Notes: generated by a model not told the origin, from the letters alone. A DNA stretch of 64,000 bases from Rahnella variigena (GCF_003610915.1 NZ_NSDJ01000001.1:2232001-2296000), one strand, 5' to 3'; shown: positions 16,434 to 25,502, numbered from the stretch's first letter. Numbers and translations are program-made.

Positions 16434-17188
16434 AACGGATATTCGCAGATCCTCTGATTTGGTTATTCGCTTTACTGCTGGCGCTGATTTTCGGCATGAC
16501 CTCGCTTGGCGGCCTGTTTCACTGGATGTTCCCTGAGCTCAGCAGGCCGGTATATCAGCAGGAAAGTTTCGCCTCGCTGGTGGAAGCACATTTATTACTG
16601 GTCGGTATTTCCAGCCTGATCGCGGTGGTGATAGGTGTGGCGGCCGGTGTAGGCGTGACGCGTCCGGCGGGCAAGGAATTCCGCTCACTGGTGGAAACGC
16701 TGGTGGCGATGGGGCAGACATTTCCGCCGGTCGCCGTGCTGGCGGTTGCGGTGCCGGTGATGGGATTCAGCGAAAAACCGGCGATTATCGCGCTGGTGCT
16801 TTACGGGCTGTTGCCAATTTTGCAGGGCACGATTGCCGGGATTGAATCCGTGCCTGCGTCGGCGCGTGAGATTGCGCAAGGCGTGGGCATGAGCCGCTGG
16901 CAGATGTTGCGAAAAGTGGAAATTCCGCTGGCCGCGCCGGTGATTATTTCCGGCATCCGCACGTCGGTGATTATCAATATCGGGACGGCGGCGATTGCCT
17001 CATCGGTCGGCACCTTAAGCCTCGGCTCACCGATTATTATCGGCCTGAGCGGCTTTAATACGGCTTACGTGTTGCAGGGCGCGGTGATTGTGGCGCTGCT
17101 GGCGATTTGCGTGGATATGCTGTTTGAACGCTGGAGCCTGTGGTTACAACGCTGGCAGCAGCGATCAGCAGACGAATCAGTTCGTTGA
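16430..17188 (+). CDS. yehW: Osmoprotectant ABC permease YehW
   Basis: The 252-residue inner-membrane protein has five or six hydrophobic segments and the ABC permease coupling loop [20 protein letters not shown] near residue 140. It is the last gene of osmF-yehYXW. Its final codons overlap the 3' end of a small gene on the other strand (17177-17353) by 12 bases. Confidence 0.92.
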   Translation: MKRIFADPLIWLFALLLALIFGMTSLGGLFHWMFPELSRPVYQQESFASLVEAHLLLVGISSLIAVVIGVAAGVGVTRPAGKEFRSLVETLVAMGQTFPPVAVLAVAVPVMGFSEKPAIIALVLYGLLPILQGTIAGIESVPASAREIAQGVGMSRWQMLRKVEIPLAAPVIISGIRTSVIINIGTAAIASSVGTLSLGSPIIIGLSGFNTAYVLQGAVIVALLAICVDMLFERWSLWLQRWQQRSADESVR

Positions 17189-17353
17189 TGCAGAAGACGG
17201 CGCAGGGACAACAGAAGGGGCGTCGTTATCGCTGACAGGTTTAGCGTCGTCCTGGATCACCACCGCATAACCGGCAACCATTACGCCGCCAATTGCGCCC
17301 ATCGCCATCAGACCAAACAGCGCGATAAATAATTTTTTGCCAAGCGAATTCAT
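17177..17353 (-). CDS. Small single-pass membrane protein of unknown function
   Basis: From ATG 17353, with GAGG eight bases upstream, a 58-residue protein begins [19 protein letters not shown]. It has one hydrophobic segment (about residues 7-33) and an acidic, proline/serine-rich tail. I do not recognise a family. It overlaps the end of yehW tail to tail by 12 bases. The good ribosome site and the coherent TM-plus-polar-tail design support a real gene, but its length makes this moderate. Confidence 0.55.
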   Translation of the reverse strand: MNSLGKKLFIALFGLMAMGAIGGVMVAGYAVVIQDDAKPVSDNDAPSVVPAPSSASTN

Positions 17354-17577
17354 GTGCAATACCTCAGAAATTTGAACGACGAATTATAAATCGTTTCGTT
17401 ACCCCTGCAACAGACTATTCATGCTGTGACTACATTATCGTTGCCGTCAGCGAATTTTTTGTCATATGCAGAAACTTTTTAGCAACATTTTCACGCGATC
17501 GCACAGATTCCCTTGCCGGAAATCAGGCCAATAGCGTTAACTGTTGGCCTTCATTATCACGCTAATAAGTTCTTCCT

Positions 17578-18495
17578 ATGACTGGTTCTGTCACCCGTTC
17601 TCTGCTGCCATTAATTGCTGCACTGTTTGCGTTGTATTTTATCTGGGGTTCTACGTATTTCGTTATCCGCGTCGGCGTGGAAAGCTGGCCGCCGCTGATG
17701 ATGGCCGGTCTGCGTTTCTTTGTCGCCGGATGCATTTTATTCACATTTCTGCTGCTGCGCGGGCATAAAGTCCCGACGCTGAAGCAGTGGATGGCCGCCG
17801 GTGCCGTGGGCATTTTGCTGCTCTCGGTCGGCAATGGTCTGGTGACGGTGGCGGAACATATGCAGGTGCCGTCCGGCATTGCCGCCGTGATGGTGGCGAC
17901 CGTTCCGCTGTTTACCCTGTGTTTCAGCCGCCTGTGGGGAATGCCCAACAGCCGTCTGGAATGGACCGGTGTCGCCATCGGCCTGTTCGGGATTGTGCTG
18001 CTCAATACCGGCAGTAATCTGGAAGGGAACCCGTGGGGCGCGGCGCTGATCCTGCTCGCCTCATTAAGCTGGGCATTCGGTTCGGTGTGGAGTTCGCGCC
18101 TGCCGCTGCCAGCAGGCCTGATGGCCGGAGCAGCGGAAATGATCATCGCCGGTGTGGTGTTGCTGGTTGCCAGCCGCGTAACCGGCGAACATCTGACCGC
18201 GACGCCGTCGCTGCACGGTTTTCTGGCGCTCGGTTATCTGGTGGTTTTTGGCTCTATGATCGCTATCAGCGCCTATATGTTCTTACTGAAAACCGTGCGT
18301 CCCGCCGTCGCCACCAGCTATGCCTATGTGAATCCCATTGTGGCGGTTCTGCTGGGGATCACCTTTGCCGGCGAATCCCTGTCACCGGTCGAATGGGTAG
18401 CGTTAGGCGTGATCCTTTGCGCAGTCCTGCTGGTGACGCTGGGGAAATTTGTGTTCGGGCGAAAAAAATCGGTGATTAAGGAAGTGAAGGTTTAA
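17578..18495 (+). CDS. yedA: EamA/DMT-family exporter YedA
   Basis: The 305 residues form about ten membrane helices in two EamA repeats. FALYFIWGSTYFVIRVGVESWPP starts the first repeat and LASLSWAFGSVWSSRLPLP the second. Motifs such as GNGLVTVAEHMQVPSGIAAVMVAT and SYAYVNPIVAVLLGITFAGE are those of YedA-type drug/metabolite exporters. It is transcribed alone and ends at a shared hairpin facing the nine-gene minus-strand operon. Confidence 0.85.
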   Translation: MTGSVTRSLLPLIAALFALYFIWGSTYFVIRVGVESWPPLMMAGLRFFVAGCILFTFLLLRGHKVPTLKQWMAAGAVGILLLSVGNGLVTVAEHMQVPSGIAAVMVATVPLFTLCFSRLWGMPNSRLEWTGVAIGLFGIVLLNTGSNLEGNPWGAALILLASLSWAFGSVWSSRLPLPAGLMAGAAEMIIAGVVLLVASRVTGEHLTATPSLHGFLALGYLVVFGSMIAISAYMFLLKTVRPAVATSYAYVNPIVAVLLGITFAGESLSPVEWVALGVILCAVLLVTLGKFVFGRKKSVIKEVKV

Positions 18496-18499
18496 CCGT

Positions 18500-18519
18500 C
18501 CTCCCCTTCGCAGGGGAGG
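18500..18519. terminator. GC-rich hairpin between convergent genes (REP-like)
   Basis: CCTCCCC and GGGGAGG pair around TTCGCA. It lies 5 bases past the yedA stop and 21 bases past the end of the opposite operon. The same CTCCCC-TTCGCA-GGGGAG core recurs twice at 30.06-30.19 kb, so it is a dispersed repeat used where transcription should stop. Confidence 0.6.
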
Positions 18520-18539
18520 AAGCAGATCGAACTTACCTA

Positions 18540-19073
18540 TTATTTCTCAAAGAAGATCGACATCCGCGCCACTTCCACGCCGAATTTTGTCAGTGAGGTG
18601 ACGTTGAACAGGTGCTGTTCATCCTGCTGATAAATCCAGTCATCGAAGGTCAGCCGGTAGGTGCTGCCGCCTGATTTCACATCCATGACGTATTTCCAGT
18701 TAAACGCGTTACCGGCGGAATGACCGGTGGCGGTACCGATAATATCGCCCGCCGTGCCGGTATAGCTGCCGTCAGCGAGTTTGCGGATGTGCCAGACGCG
18801 GGTTTGCTTCTCGCCGTCGTCATACACAAAATCTTCATGCAGCGTCAGCGTATCGCCTGCCACGTCACCACGAATTTTCACGGTAAAACGTCGCGTCTGT
18901 TTATTGCTGTGATCCTGCACCATGCCGTACGCCACGCTGTCACCGGCGAACCAGGTAAAAATATCCAGCTTCGGCTGAGCCTGGGCGTAATCCTCGATGT
19001 TGGCTTTACAGCCGCTGAGGACCACAATGCAGCCCATCAGTAACGCAAAAAAACCTTGGCGAAAAACAGTCAT
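18540..19073 (-). CDS. DUF3833 family lipoprotein
   Basis: From ATG 19073, with GGAGG upstream, the protein has 177 residues. It has a lipoprotein signal (FFALLMGCIVVLSGC, cysteine near residue 22) and a DUF3833 body (FTWFAGDSVAYGMVQDHSNKQTRRF, DDWIYQQDEQHLFNVTSLTKFGV). The fold is probably a beta barrel-like ligand-binding domain attached to an envelope membrane. It is the last gene of the nine-gene MlrA-headed operon. DUF3833 genes are regularly found with chalcone-isomerase-like, CFA-like and DUF1365 genes, but the exact function is unknown. Confidence 0.8.
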   Translation of the reverse strand: MTVFRQGFFALLMGCIVVLSGCKANIEDYAQAQPKLDIFTWFAGDSVAYGMVQDHSNKQTRRFTVKIRGDVAGDTLTLHEDFVYDDGEKQTRVWHIRKLADGSYTGTAGDIIGTATGHSAGNAFNWKYVMDVKSGGSTYRLTFDDWIYQQDEQHLFNVTSLTKFGVEVARMSIFFEK

Positions 19074-19095
19074 AAAGCCTCCGGTCAGAGGGATG

Positions 19096-19620
19096 TCAAT
19101 CCGATGCGGTAACACCGGTCAGTTTGCTGCGTAAATCCGGATATTGCGTTTCAGGGGAGAGCCAGATGGCCAGGAACGCATCACGAAAAGCCGGGGTGAA
19201 TGCGTTGCCCGCCGGATTTATCATCACGCTGTTGGCCGCACGGCTGTAAAACTGTCCGCCGTTTTCTGTGGCGACAAAAATGATTTCACTGCCATTACTG
19301 ACGTCCGGCCAGGTATTTTCAACGGCGTCCAGCCAGCCATTTTTTTGCGCCTGTGCCAGCAATCCGAGTGCCTGCCACTGTTCTTCTGTGGCTTTGGTCA
19401 GTTCCTCGCGATCAATACTGCGCAGATAATCAATGTCTAACGCCAGTGGCCATTTTTGGGGCTGATATGTGCCGTCAGGGGTCAGCAACTGCGAGTTGTA
19501 AACCTCAAACGGCCCCCAGCTGAGCGTGGCGTGCCCGACAGGTTTCCACTGTTCCCACGGCACAGCGGCGAAAAGCGGGGAGGAGAACATCAGCAGCGCG
19601 GCGGTTAAAAGTGCTTTCAT
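19096..19620 (-). CDS. Chalcone-isomerase-like periplasmic protein
   Basis: The 174-residue protein has a signal peptide of about 18 residues (SPLFAA). The body contains PVGHATLSWGPFEVYNSQLLTPDG and WPLALDIDYLRSIDREELTKATEEQW, a pattern of the bacterial chalcone isomerase-like family. These proteins are thought to bind fatty acids rather than flavonoids. Its start overlaps the end of the DUF2878 gene by one base. An export signal in a lipid-modification operon suggests an envelope lipid-binding role; that is inference. Confidence 0.75.
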   Translation of the reverse strand: MKALLTAALLMFSSPLFAAVPWEQWKPVGHATLSWGPFEVYNSQLLTPDGTYQPQKWPLALDIDYLRSIDREELTKATEEQWQALGLLAQAQKNGWLDAVENTWPDVSNGSEIIFVATENGGQFYSRAANSVMINPAGNAFTPAFRDAFLAIWLSPETQYPDLRSKLTGVTASD

Positions 19621-20120
19621 CAGCTTCTCCGCAGGGAATGTTGGTTAAGCAAAACCGGCAGGCTGATCAGCGGTAAAAACAGTGCCCAGCCCGCGGCCAG
19701 CGCCAGCCAGACGTACAACGGCGTAGCCTGAAGTTGCATCGCACCCAGGTGCATGCCGATAAAATAAGCCAGCGGGCCGCTGACGGCACCGAGCGGAATT
19801 AACCAGTACACTTTCAGGCGTAAAACCCCCAGCAGCCACAGCCACCAGGCGCTGAAACCCAGCCACAGCGCCATCATCCATGCTGGCACGGCGGCAGAAT
19901 CAGTAAACTCAAACAGACCCAGAATGCACCACAGCGAATCCATCATAATGCCCAGCGTACAGGCCACCGCGACCCACAAACGGCGGCGCGACGGGGTGAA
20001 CGCCAGCATCAGAAAACTGCTGATCAGCAGAAAAATAATAAAACGGTCGCGCCCCCAGACTGCCAGCGTCCACCAGACGTCGAAGCCTGCTGCCAGCAAC
20101 CAGAAGCGCAGGGACATCAT
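19620..20120 (-). CDS. DUF2878 family membrane protein
   Basis: The start at 20120 (MMSLRFWLLAAGFDVWWTLAVWGRD) overlaps the methyltransferase stop by four bases; the frame is open further upstream inside that gene. The 166 residues form five or six hydrophobic segments with few charges. It belongs to DUF2878, an inner-membrane family that recurs in CFA-like/DUF1365/flavoprotein clusters. No catalytic motif is visible. Confidence 0.75.
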   Translation of the reverse strand: MMSLRFWLLAAGFDVWWTLAVWGRDRFIIFLLISSFLMLAFTPSRRRLWVAVACTLGIMMDSLWCILGLFEFTDSAAVPAWMMALWLGFSAWWLWLLGVLRLKVYWLIPLGAVSGPLAYFIGMHLGAMQLQATPLYVWLALAAGWALFLPLISLPVLLNQHSLRRS

Positions 20121-21349
20121 CCGCGTCGCTCGGCGGTCAGTTGTACGGTGCTGATGGTGCGGGCGCGGAAACCGGCCTCGCAATAGCACAGATAAAACAG
20201 CCACAGGCGGCGGAAATGCTCGTCCTGCCCTTCACCGGTTTGCGTATTCCAGTAACGCTGCACACGCTCGCGCCATTCATGCAGGGTGCGGGCGTAATCG
20301 GAACCGATATCAAATAAATCACGCACCACCAGACTGGTGCAGCGCGTCATGGTGTCATTCATGGCGGTGATGGACGGCAGAAAGCCGCCGGGAAACACAT
20401 AACGCTGGATGAAATCGACTTTGCGGCTGTAAGACGCGTAACGCTGATCGGCAATCGTGATCGCCTGGATAGCCATGCGTCCCTGTGGTTTAAGCAGGGC
20501 ATTACAGCGTTTGAAAAAGGTGGAGAGATAACGCTTTCCGACCGCTTCGATCATTTCAATCGACACCAGTTTGTCGAACTGGCCGCGCAACGAGCGGTAG
20601 TCTTCACACAACACCGTCACGCGGTCGCTCAGCCCGGCTTTTTCAATACGCTCGCAGGCAAAGCGATATTGCTCGCGGGAAATGGTAGTGGTCGTCACCT
20701 GACAGCCGTACTCACGTGCGGCAAATTCTGCCATCGCGCCCCAGCCGGTACCGATTTCAAGCAGATGATCTCCCGCATGCAGTTGCAGCTGTTCGCAAAG
20801 ACGGCGCATTTTGGCTTCCTGCGCCTGTTCCAGCGTCATTTGCGGTTCCTGATACCAGGCGGAGGAATAGAGCATTTTCTCATCGAGAAAGCCCTGATAA
20901 AAATCGTTGCCCAAATCGTAATGCGCGGAGATATTTTTTCGTGCCTGAGAAGGGCTGTTGCGACGGAAAAAGTGGATCAGGTTATTGGCGGGCGTGCTGA
21001 GCCAGCTCAGGCGTGCTTCGAGCTTGTCCACCAGTTTCAGGTTCTCCGCCAGCAGCTGTAACACCGTCGTCAGGTTTGGTGTGGTCCAGTCGCCATCAAT
21101 AAAGCTTTCACCCGCCGCAATGCTGCCGCCCAGTAAAACCCGGCGATAAGCGCGCAGACGATGAACTTCGATTTCACCCTGCAAAGGCGCTGTGTGATCA
21201 CCAAAGAAAATGGCGTCTTCGCCCGGCTCCCGCAGGGTCAGACCGGCTCCTTTCAGCTGCCTGAGCACGCTCAGAATCAATGCGCGTGCGGCCTTGCTGC
21301 GCCTGTTGTTCGCCCCTTCGCGGGCGAGCTGCACTTCAGGTTGGCTCAT
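20117..21349 (-). CDS. CFA-synthase-like SAM-dependent lipid methyltransferase
   Basis: The 410 residues have the Cfa family plan. An N-terminal lipid-binding part is followed by SAHYDLGNDFYQGFLDEKMLYSSAWY. The SAM motif HLLEIGTGWGAMAEFAA lies near residue 205, and the catalytic-domain stretches VSIEMIEAVG and YVFPGGFLPS follow. Family members transfer a methylene or methyl group from SAM to unsaturated acyl chains of phospholipids at the cytoplasmic membrane. In the UfaM/UfaD furan fatty acid pathway a Cfa-like enzyme makes a methylated alkene. This gene's place beside a flavoprotein, DUF1365 and SDR genes fits that kind of pathway better than the housekeeping cfa. Confidence 0.85.
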   Translation of the reverse strand: MSQPEVQLAREGANNRRSKAARALILSVLRQLKGAGLTLREPGEDAIFFGDHTAPLQGEIEVHRLRAYRRVLLGGSIAAGESFIDGDWTTPNLTTVLQLLAENLKLVDKLEARLSWLSTPANNLIHFFRRNSPSQARKNISAHYDLGNDFYQGFLDEKMLYSSAWYQEPQMTLEQAQEAKMRRLCEQLQLHAGDHLLEIGTGWGAMAEFAAREYGCQVTTTTISREQYRFACERIEKAGLSDRVTVLCEDYRSLRGQFDKLVSIEMIEAVGKRYLSTFFKRCNALLKPQGRMAIQAITIADQRYASYSRKVDFIQRYVFPGGFLPSITAMNDTMTRCTSLVVRDLFDIGSDYARTLHEWRERVQRYWNTQTGEGQDEHFRRLWLFYLCYCEAGFRARTISTVQLTAERRG

Positions 21350-21351
21350 GG

Positions 21352-22068
21352 TCAGTCCTTATCAACGGGAGGATGAGAATAAATGGGGGCCCGTTTCAGC
21401 CACAGTTTCAGCGCCTGCCAGTATATGGTCAGCGCGGTCTTTGCGGTCATCAGGGGCAGCCGCCACAATTGCTGACGCAGCGCCTCGCGGGTCAGCGGGC
21501 GGGCGGTCAGAGAAAGGGCAGCATCGAATTCCCGTTCTTTGCGGTGATTTTCGATAGTGATGTGTAACTGTTTTCCAGGAGGTGTCAGGCGCCAGTGATA
21601 GACCATGTCCATCGGATTGAAGGGCGACACATGGAAGGCTTTCGGCACAGGCTGCGAACCGTCAGGGAGCACCGCGTAGGTGTGGCGTTCATTCCAGGGC
21701 GTATTACGCACTTCGGCCAGCATCCAGCGCAAAATCCCACTTTGATCATAAAGGTAGTAGAAGTTGACCGGATTGAAATAGCAGCCGAAATAACACAGCT
21801 GACAGAGCAGCATCACGCGTCCTTCGGGGCGTTCGCCGGTCAGCTCGGCAATTCTCGCCTGGGCTTTGGTTTTGATATCGCCACCGCCGAGATAATCTTT
21901 ACGGCGAAAACTGGCTGGAGAAAATTTTTCCAGCCGGATACCCAGAGCGGGTAACGCGTCCAGTTCATCGAGATCAATCAGCGGCATGAAAATGTCATAG
22001 TCAAAACGGTGCTCAACGGGCGTAAACCGGCGATGGCGCACCGTGCCAACATACAGCTGGCTGTTCAT
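21352..22068 (-). CDS. DUF1365 family protein
   Basis: The 238 residues start MNSQLYVGTVRHRRFTPVEH, with the DUF1365 stretches NPVNFYYLYDQSG and VRNTPWNERHTYAV and a C-terminal LTIYWQALKLWLKRAP. It overlaps the flavoprotein gene by four bases and precedes the methyltransferase by two. DUF1365 almost always accompanies Cfa-like and COG2907 genes and is thought to act on the same acyl chains, but its reaction is not established. Confidence 0.85.
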   Translation of the reverse strand: MNSQLYVGTVRHRRFTPVEHRFDYDIFMPLIDLDELDALPALGIRLEKFSPASFRRKDYLGGGDIKTKAQARIAELTGERPEGRVMLLCQLCYFGCYFNPVNFYYLYDQSGILRWMLAEVRNTPWNERHTYAVLPDGSQPVPKAFHVSPFNPMDMVYHWRLTPPGKQLHITIENHRKEREFDAALSLTARPLTREALRQQLWRLPLMTAKTALTIYWQALKLWLKRAPIYSHPPVDKD

Positions 22069-23423
22069 GACGCCTCCCGTTTTTCCTGCCCGCGTTCTGC
22101 CTGTGCAGTGAATAACCGCAGACTCAGTTGTTCCGCCACGTCGCGTGCGCTGTTAACACCGTCTTCATGAAAACCGTTGTACCAGTAAGCACCGCAAAAC
22201 CAGGTGTTGTGGTGGCCGTTGATCCGGTAACGCTCCTGCTGCGCATGGTGGCTGGCCAGATTCAGAACCGGATGCATATAAGTGGCGCGGAACAACACTT
22301 TGCTCTCATCAATCGGCGTCAGCGGATTGAGGGAAACACAAAACGTCTGCGGCGCGTTCAGCCCCTGCAAAATATTCATGTTATAGGTCACGCTGGCACG
22401 GCGGCTGTGCGCCGGACTGGCATCGCGCATATCAGCACGCTCCGCTGGATGGAGCGTATTGGGCAACTGATAATTCCAGCTCGCCCAGGCGCGTTTCTCG
22501 CGCGGCAGCAGATGCGTGTCGGTATGCAAAATGACGTCATTGGCCTGATAAGGCAGCGCGCCGAGAATGCTTTTTTCTGCGTCCGTTGCGTTCTCACCCA
22601 GAATGCTCAGCGCCTGATCGGAATGGCAGGCAAAAACTACCTGATCAAACTGTTCTTCACCCTGTGCTGAATACAGCGTCACGCCGCCAGATGTGCGGAC
22701 AACGCCAGTGACCGGTGTACTGGTCAGCAGTTTTACGCTGGCGGGGAGTTTCTCCTGCATCCGGCGGATATATTCCCGCGAACCGCCCGGCACCACCATC
22801 CACTGCGGACGGTTAGTGACATCCAGCAGCCCGTGGTTATTGAAAAAGCGCAGAAACATCGACAGCGGGAAATTCGCCATATCTCCGAGAGAAGAGGACC
22901 AGATTGCCGCGCCCATCGGCAGCACATAGTGCAGGGCGAAGAACGGCGAAAATCCATTTTGATCCAGCAAATCGGCCAGTGTGTCTTCGTCATTATGCGG
23001 ATTGAGCAGGCGTGCCTTACACAATTTGTTAAAGCGCAATATTTCGAAAATGAACTGCCAGAACCGCGGCCGGAAAAGGTTGCGACGCTGGGCAAACAGG
23101 CTGTTGAGCGAATGCCCGTTGTATTCGAATTTGCTGAGCGGATTACGCACAGAAAAACTCATTTCCGTCGGCTGACCTTCGATGCCCAGCTCTTTGAGCA
23201 GGGCGATAAAATGCGGATACGTGCGGGTGTTATAGACAATAAAACCGGTATCGATGGCGTATTCCTGGCCGTCTGAAATCACATCCTGCGTGGCGGTGTG
23301 GCCCCCTAACGTTGCCGATGCCTCAAAGACGGTAATTTCGCAGTCCGGCTGGTTCTTTGCCAGTAACCAGGCACAACTCAGCCCTGAAATCCCGCTGCCA
23401 ACGATAGCCACTTTAGTCGTCAT
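22065..23423 (-). CDS. FAD-dependent amine-oxidase-like protein (COG2907 type)
   Basis: The 452 residues begin with a dinucleotide-binding motif VAIVGSGISGLSCAWLL, then GGHTATQD, VYNTRTYPHF and a long substrate domain. They end with CGAYWYNGFHEDGVNSARDVAEQL, the second FAD contact. It belongs to the group annotated as NAD/FAD-binding protein next to Cfa-like genes. The UfaD protein of Rhodobacter, which desaturates methylated acyl chains on the way to furan fatty acids, is of this general type. Assignment as a UfaD counterpart is inference from context. Confidence 0.8.
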   Translation of the reverse strand: MTTKVAIVGSGISGLSCAWLLAKNQPDCEITVFEASATLGGHTATQDVISDGQEYAIDTGFIVYNTRTYPHFIALLKELGIEGQPTEMSFSVRNPLSKFEYNGHSLNSLFAQRRNLFRPRFWQFIFEILRFNKLCKARLLNPHNDEDTLADLLDQNGFSPFFALHYVLPMGAAIWSSSLGDMANFPLSMFLRFFNNHGLLDVTNRPQWMVVPGGSREYIRRMQEKLPASVKLLTSTPVTGVVRTSGGVTLYSAQGEEQFDQVVFACHSDQALSILGENATDAEKSILGALPYQANDVILHTDTHLLPREKRAWASWNYQLPNTLHPAERADMRDASPAHSRRASVTYNMNILQGLNAPQTFCVSLNPLTPIDESKVLFRATYMHPVLNLASHHAQQERYRINGHHNTWFCGAYWYNGFHEDGVNSARDVAEQLSLRLFTAQAERGQEKREAS

Positions 23424-23424
23424 T

Positions 23425-24141
23425 TTATTTCACCATTTTCCGGCATAACCATTTTTGCAGACCGACCGGCAGCAGCGCGGTAGTTTTCAGCAAACGGGCA
23501 AAGAGAGGAGGGAAGGCAATTTCGCTGGCGCCGTGCGCCAGTTTTTTACGGATATGTTTTGATGCCTGCACCACCGTCACCATCATCGGCATCGGAAAAT
23601 CATTGCGTGCTGTCAGCGGCGTTTCGACAAATCCTGGCTGGATCAGGGAAATATGAATCTGACGTTTGGCCAGATCCACCGCCAGAGAACGGGCGAAAAA
23701 GGCCAGCGCGGCTTTCGAGGCACCGTAAGCTTCGCTGCGTGAAAAAGGCAAAAGCCAGGCCACGGAGCCGACCAGCGCCACGCGGCTGCCGGGAGCCAGG
23801 CGCGGCAGCAGGGCATCGAGACAATTCACCGGGCCGATGAAATTGGTGTTCATCACGCGGACGATTTTTTCAGCCTCAACCACGCCGTCATCAAGATATT
23901 CGCAGGTGCCGGCGCAAAGGATCACCAGATCGGCCTGCACGTCCTGCAACGCCTGACGGGTTTCTGTTAAATCGGTGATATCAAAACGTAGCGGGATAAT
24001 CAGCGGACTGGCGGCGGCGACCGCAATGAGTTTTTCAGCATCACGTCCGCAGGCGACGACTTCCCAGCCTTCTGCGGCATAGTCCTGAGCCAGCTGTTTT
24101 CCGATACCCGAACTGGCACCGGTGATCAGGACGCGGCGCAT
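23425..24141 (-). CDS. Short-chain dehydrogenase/reductase
   Basis: The 238-residue Rossmann protein has the cofactor motif ITGASSGIGKQLA at residue 6. A glycine-rich NAG-equivalent is at ILCAGTCEY, the catalytic Ser/Tyr/Lys are in LVGSVAW and SEAYGASKAAL, and the C-terminus is basic. It is separated from the flavoprotein gene by one base and overlaps the NTF2-like gene by one base. It is cytoplasmic or membrane-associated. Substrate unknown; a lipid intermediate is suggested by the operon. Confidence 0.85.
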   Translation of the reverse strand: MRRVLITGASSGIGKQLAQDYAAEGWEVVACGRDAEKLIAVAAASPLIIPLRFDITDLTETRQALQDVQADLVILCAGTCEYLDDGVVEAEKIVRVMNTNFIGPVNCLDALLPRLAPGSRVALVGSVAWLLPFSRSEAYGASKAALAFFARSLAVDLAKRQIHISLIQPGFVETPLTARNDFPMPMMVTVVQASKHIRKKLAHGASEIAFPPLFARLLKTTALLPVGLQKWLCRKMVK

Positions 24142-24593
24142 TATTTCAACCTTGCTTTAACCGCGCGGACAGCGCCGCCGAGCACCGGAACATGCTCATA
24201 CAACATCGCACCGAGATCGTAATAATCGCGCTGATAGGCAATCCGGTTATCTGACAGGCGCAGATGGCTGGCGCCATTAAGAAACATAGCCTGACCTTTT
24301 TTCAGTGCCGGATGCGAAAACTCCATCCGCCAGAACAGCGACGCTTCAGCGCCACTGGTCAGCGGAGGCTGAATGTCAAAGCGACAGTAATTCACTTTTT
24401 TGAGCAACTGCGCGAAATAGCGTTCGAGCGCATCCACGCCGTCGTAATGCGACACCGGATCAATAAACACCACATGCGGATGATAAATACGCGAAAGCTG
24501 CGGCAGCAGGCTTACATCCAGATGGCTGTAAAATTCGCAAAGCCGGGTCAGAACATCAGCGGGTATCGCGGGTTCAGGAAAATGTGTAATCAT
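24141..24593 (-). CDS. NTF2-like (SnoaL-type) protein
   Basis: The 150 residues have the NTF2-like helix-sheet plan: LTRLCEFYSHLDVSLLPQLSRIYHPHVVFIDPV near the start and ALERYFAQLLKKV and RDYYDLGAMLYEHVPVLGGAV later. Such domains bind small hydrophobic ligands or act as isomerases and cyclases. Both ends overlap neighbouring genes by one base, so it is a fixed part of this operon. Confidence 0.8.
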   Translation of the reverse strand: MITHFPEPAIPADVLTRLCEFYSHLDVSLLPQLSRIYHPHVVFIDPVSHYDGVDALERYFAQLLKKVNYCRFDIQPPLTSGAEASLFWRMEFSHPALKKGQAMFLNGASHLRLSDNRIAYQRDYYDLGAMLYEHVPVLGGAVRAVKARLK

Positions 24594-25444
24594 TATTTTT
24601 TCCTTCCATTACGCACTGGCACTATCTGCAGAACCGGAGGCGTGTCTTCACCGTGAAGACTTTCGACATTATCGTTTTCGTCTTCGCTGTCTTGTGAGCC
24701 CAGCAGCAGGGAAGCACTGCCCAGAAGAAGTATCGACAGCCCCTGTTCAACCCAGTTCAGCAGGCGCTGTCGCTGAATTTGCGTCAGTTTGCCTTCAGCC
24801 CATAACAGGATTTGCGAACCACTGAGATTTTCAAGGTGCGGGTCATCGAGCGGGACCGGCATGATGTCGATCTGCATCCCTTCCTCGCAGCGCACAATGG
24901 CTTCAAGCCACAGCTCGGTGCTGTCCAGATGTCCCCAGCCAACCAGCGTCGCCGGATTGCCGGGACGTTTACGGGCGGCACCCATACACATCACCGCGTG
25001 TTCGATGATCAGACCGTCAAGCTGGCTGCGTAACATCAGCAGGCGCGGATCCCCTGCACTGAGGCGCGAGCGCAATGGTCTGAGCACGTTATTCACAAAC
25101 GACGCCGCCGGATATTCGCGACCGAGTTCCGTCATCAACTGACGGACTTTATTGCTGCGGCCATCCTGCAATGCGGTCAGCAAACTATGTTCTGACTGCG
25201 ACCAGCCGCCCGGCAGTGCATCAACTTTGCCTTCGAGCAGAGATTTCACCTGGCCGACCGGGATCCCGCGATTAATCCAGCCCAAAATAGTGCGGATGGT
25301 ATCAAGGTCATCATCATTAAACAGACGATGGCCGCCTTCGGTGCGCTGCGGTTTTAGCAAGCCGTAACGGCGTTGCCAGGCACGCAGCGTGACCGGGTTG
25401 ATACCACAAATTCGGGCAACTTCGCCGATGCTGTAAAGAGACAT
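24593..25444 (-). CDS. mlrA: MlrA-like MerR-family regulator
   Basis: From ATG 25444 the protein has 283 residues. The first 240 align well by eye with E. coli MlrA (YehV): SIGEVARICGINPVTLRAWQ and RRYGLLKPQRTEGGHRLFND form the MerR DNA-binding domain, and the DGLIIEHAVMCMGAARKRPG and WGQIDT-like regions follow. About 40 acidic residues form an extra tail. It lacks the cobalamin-binding histidine motif of the CarH/LitR photoreceptors. In E. coli MlrA activates csgD for curli and sits next to yehWXYZ. Here it lies 7 kb from that operon and heads a nine-gene lipid operon, overlapping the next gene by one base. Confidence 0.8.
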   Translation of the reverse strand: MSLYSIGEVARICGINPVTLRAWQRRYGLLKPQRTEGGHRLFNDDDLDTIRTILGWINRGIPVGQVKSLLEGKVDALPGGWSQSEHSLLTALQDGRSNKVRQLMTELGREYPAASFVNNVLRPLRSRLSAGDPRLLMLRSQLDGLIIEHAVMCMGAARKRPGNPATLVGWGHLDSTELWLEAIVRCEEGMQIDIMPVPLDDPHLENLSGSQILLWAEGKLTQIQRQRLLNWVEQGLSILLLGSASLLLGSQDSEDENDNVESLHGEDTPPVLQIVPVRNGRKK

Positions 25445-25502
25445 AATGAATTCCAAAATATTCGCACTAACCAATGCTAACTCTAGCGCCAGATTGCAAA
25501 GC

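Noticed and set aside
24593..25444. Light-sensing CarH/LitR type for the MerR regulator
   Set aside because: The cobalamin-binding histidine motif is not present, and the whole chain aligns better with MlrA.
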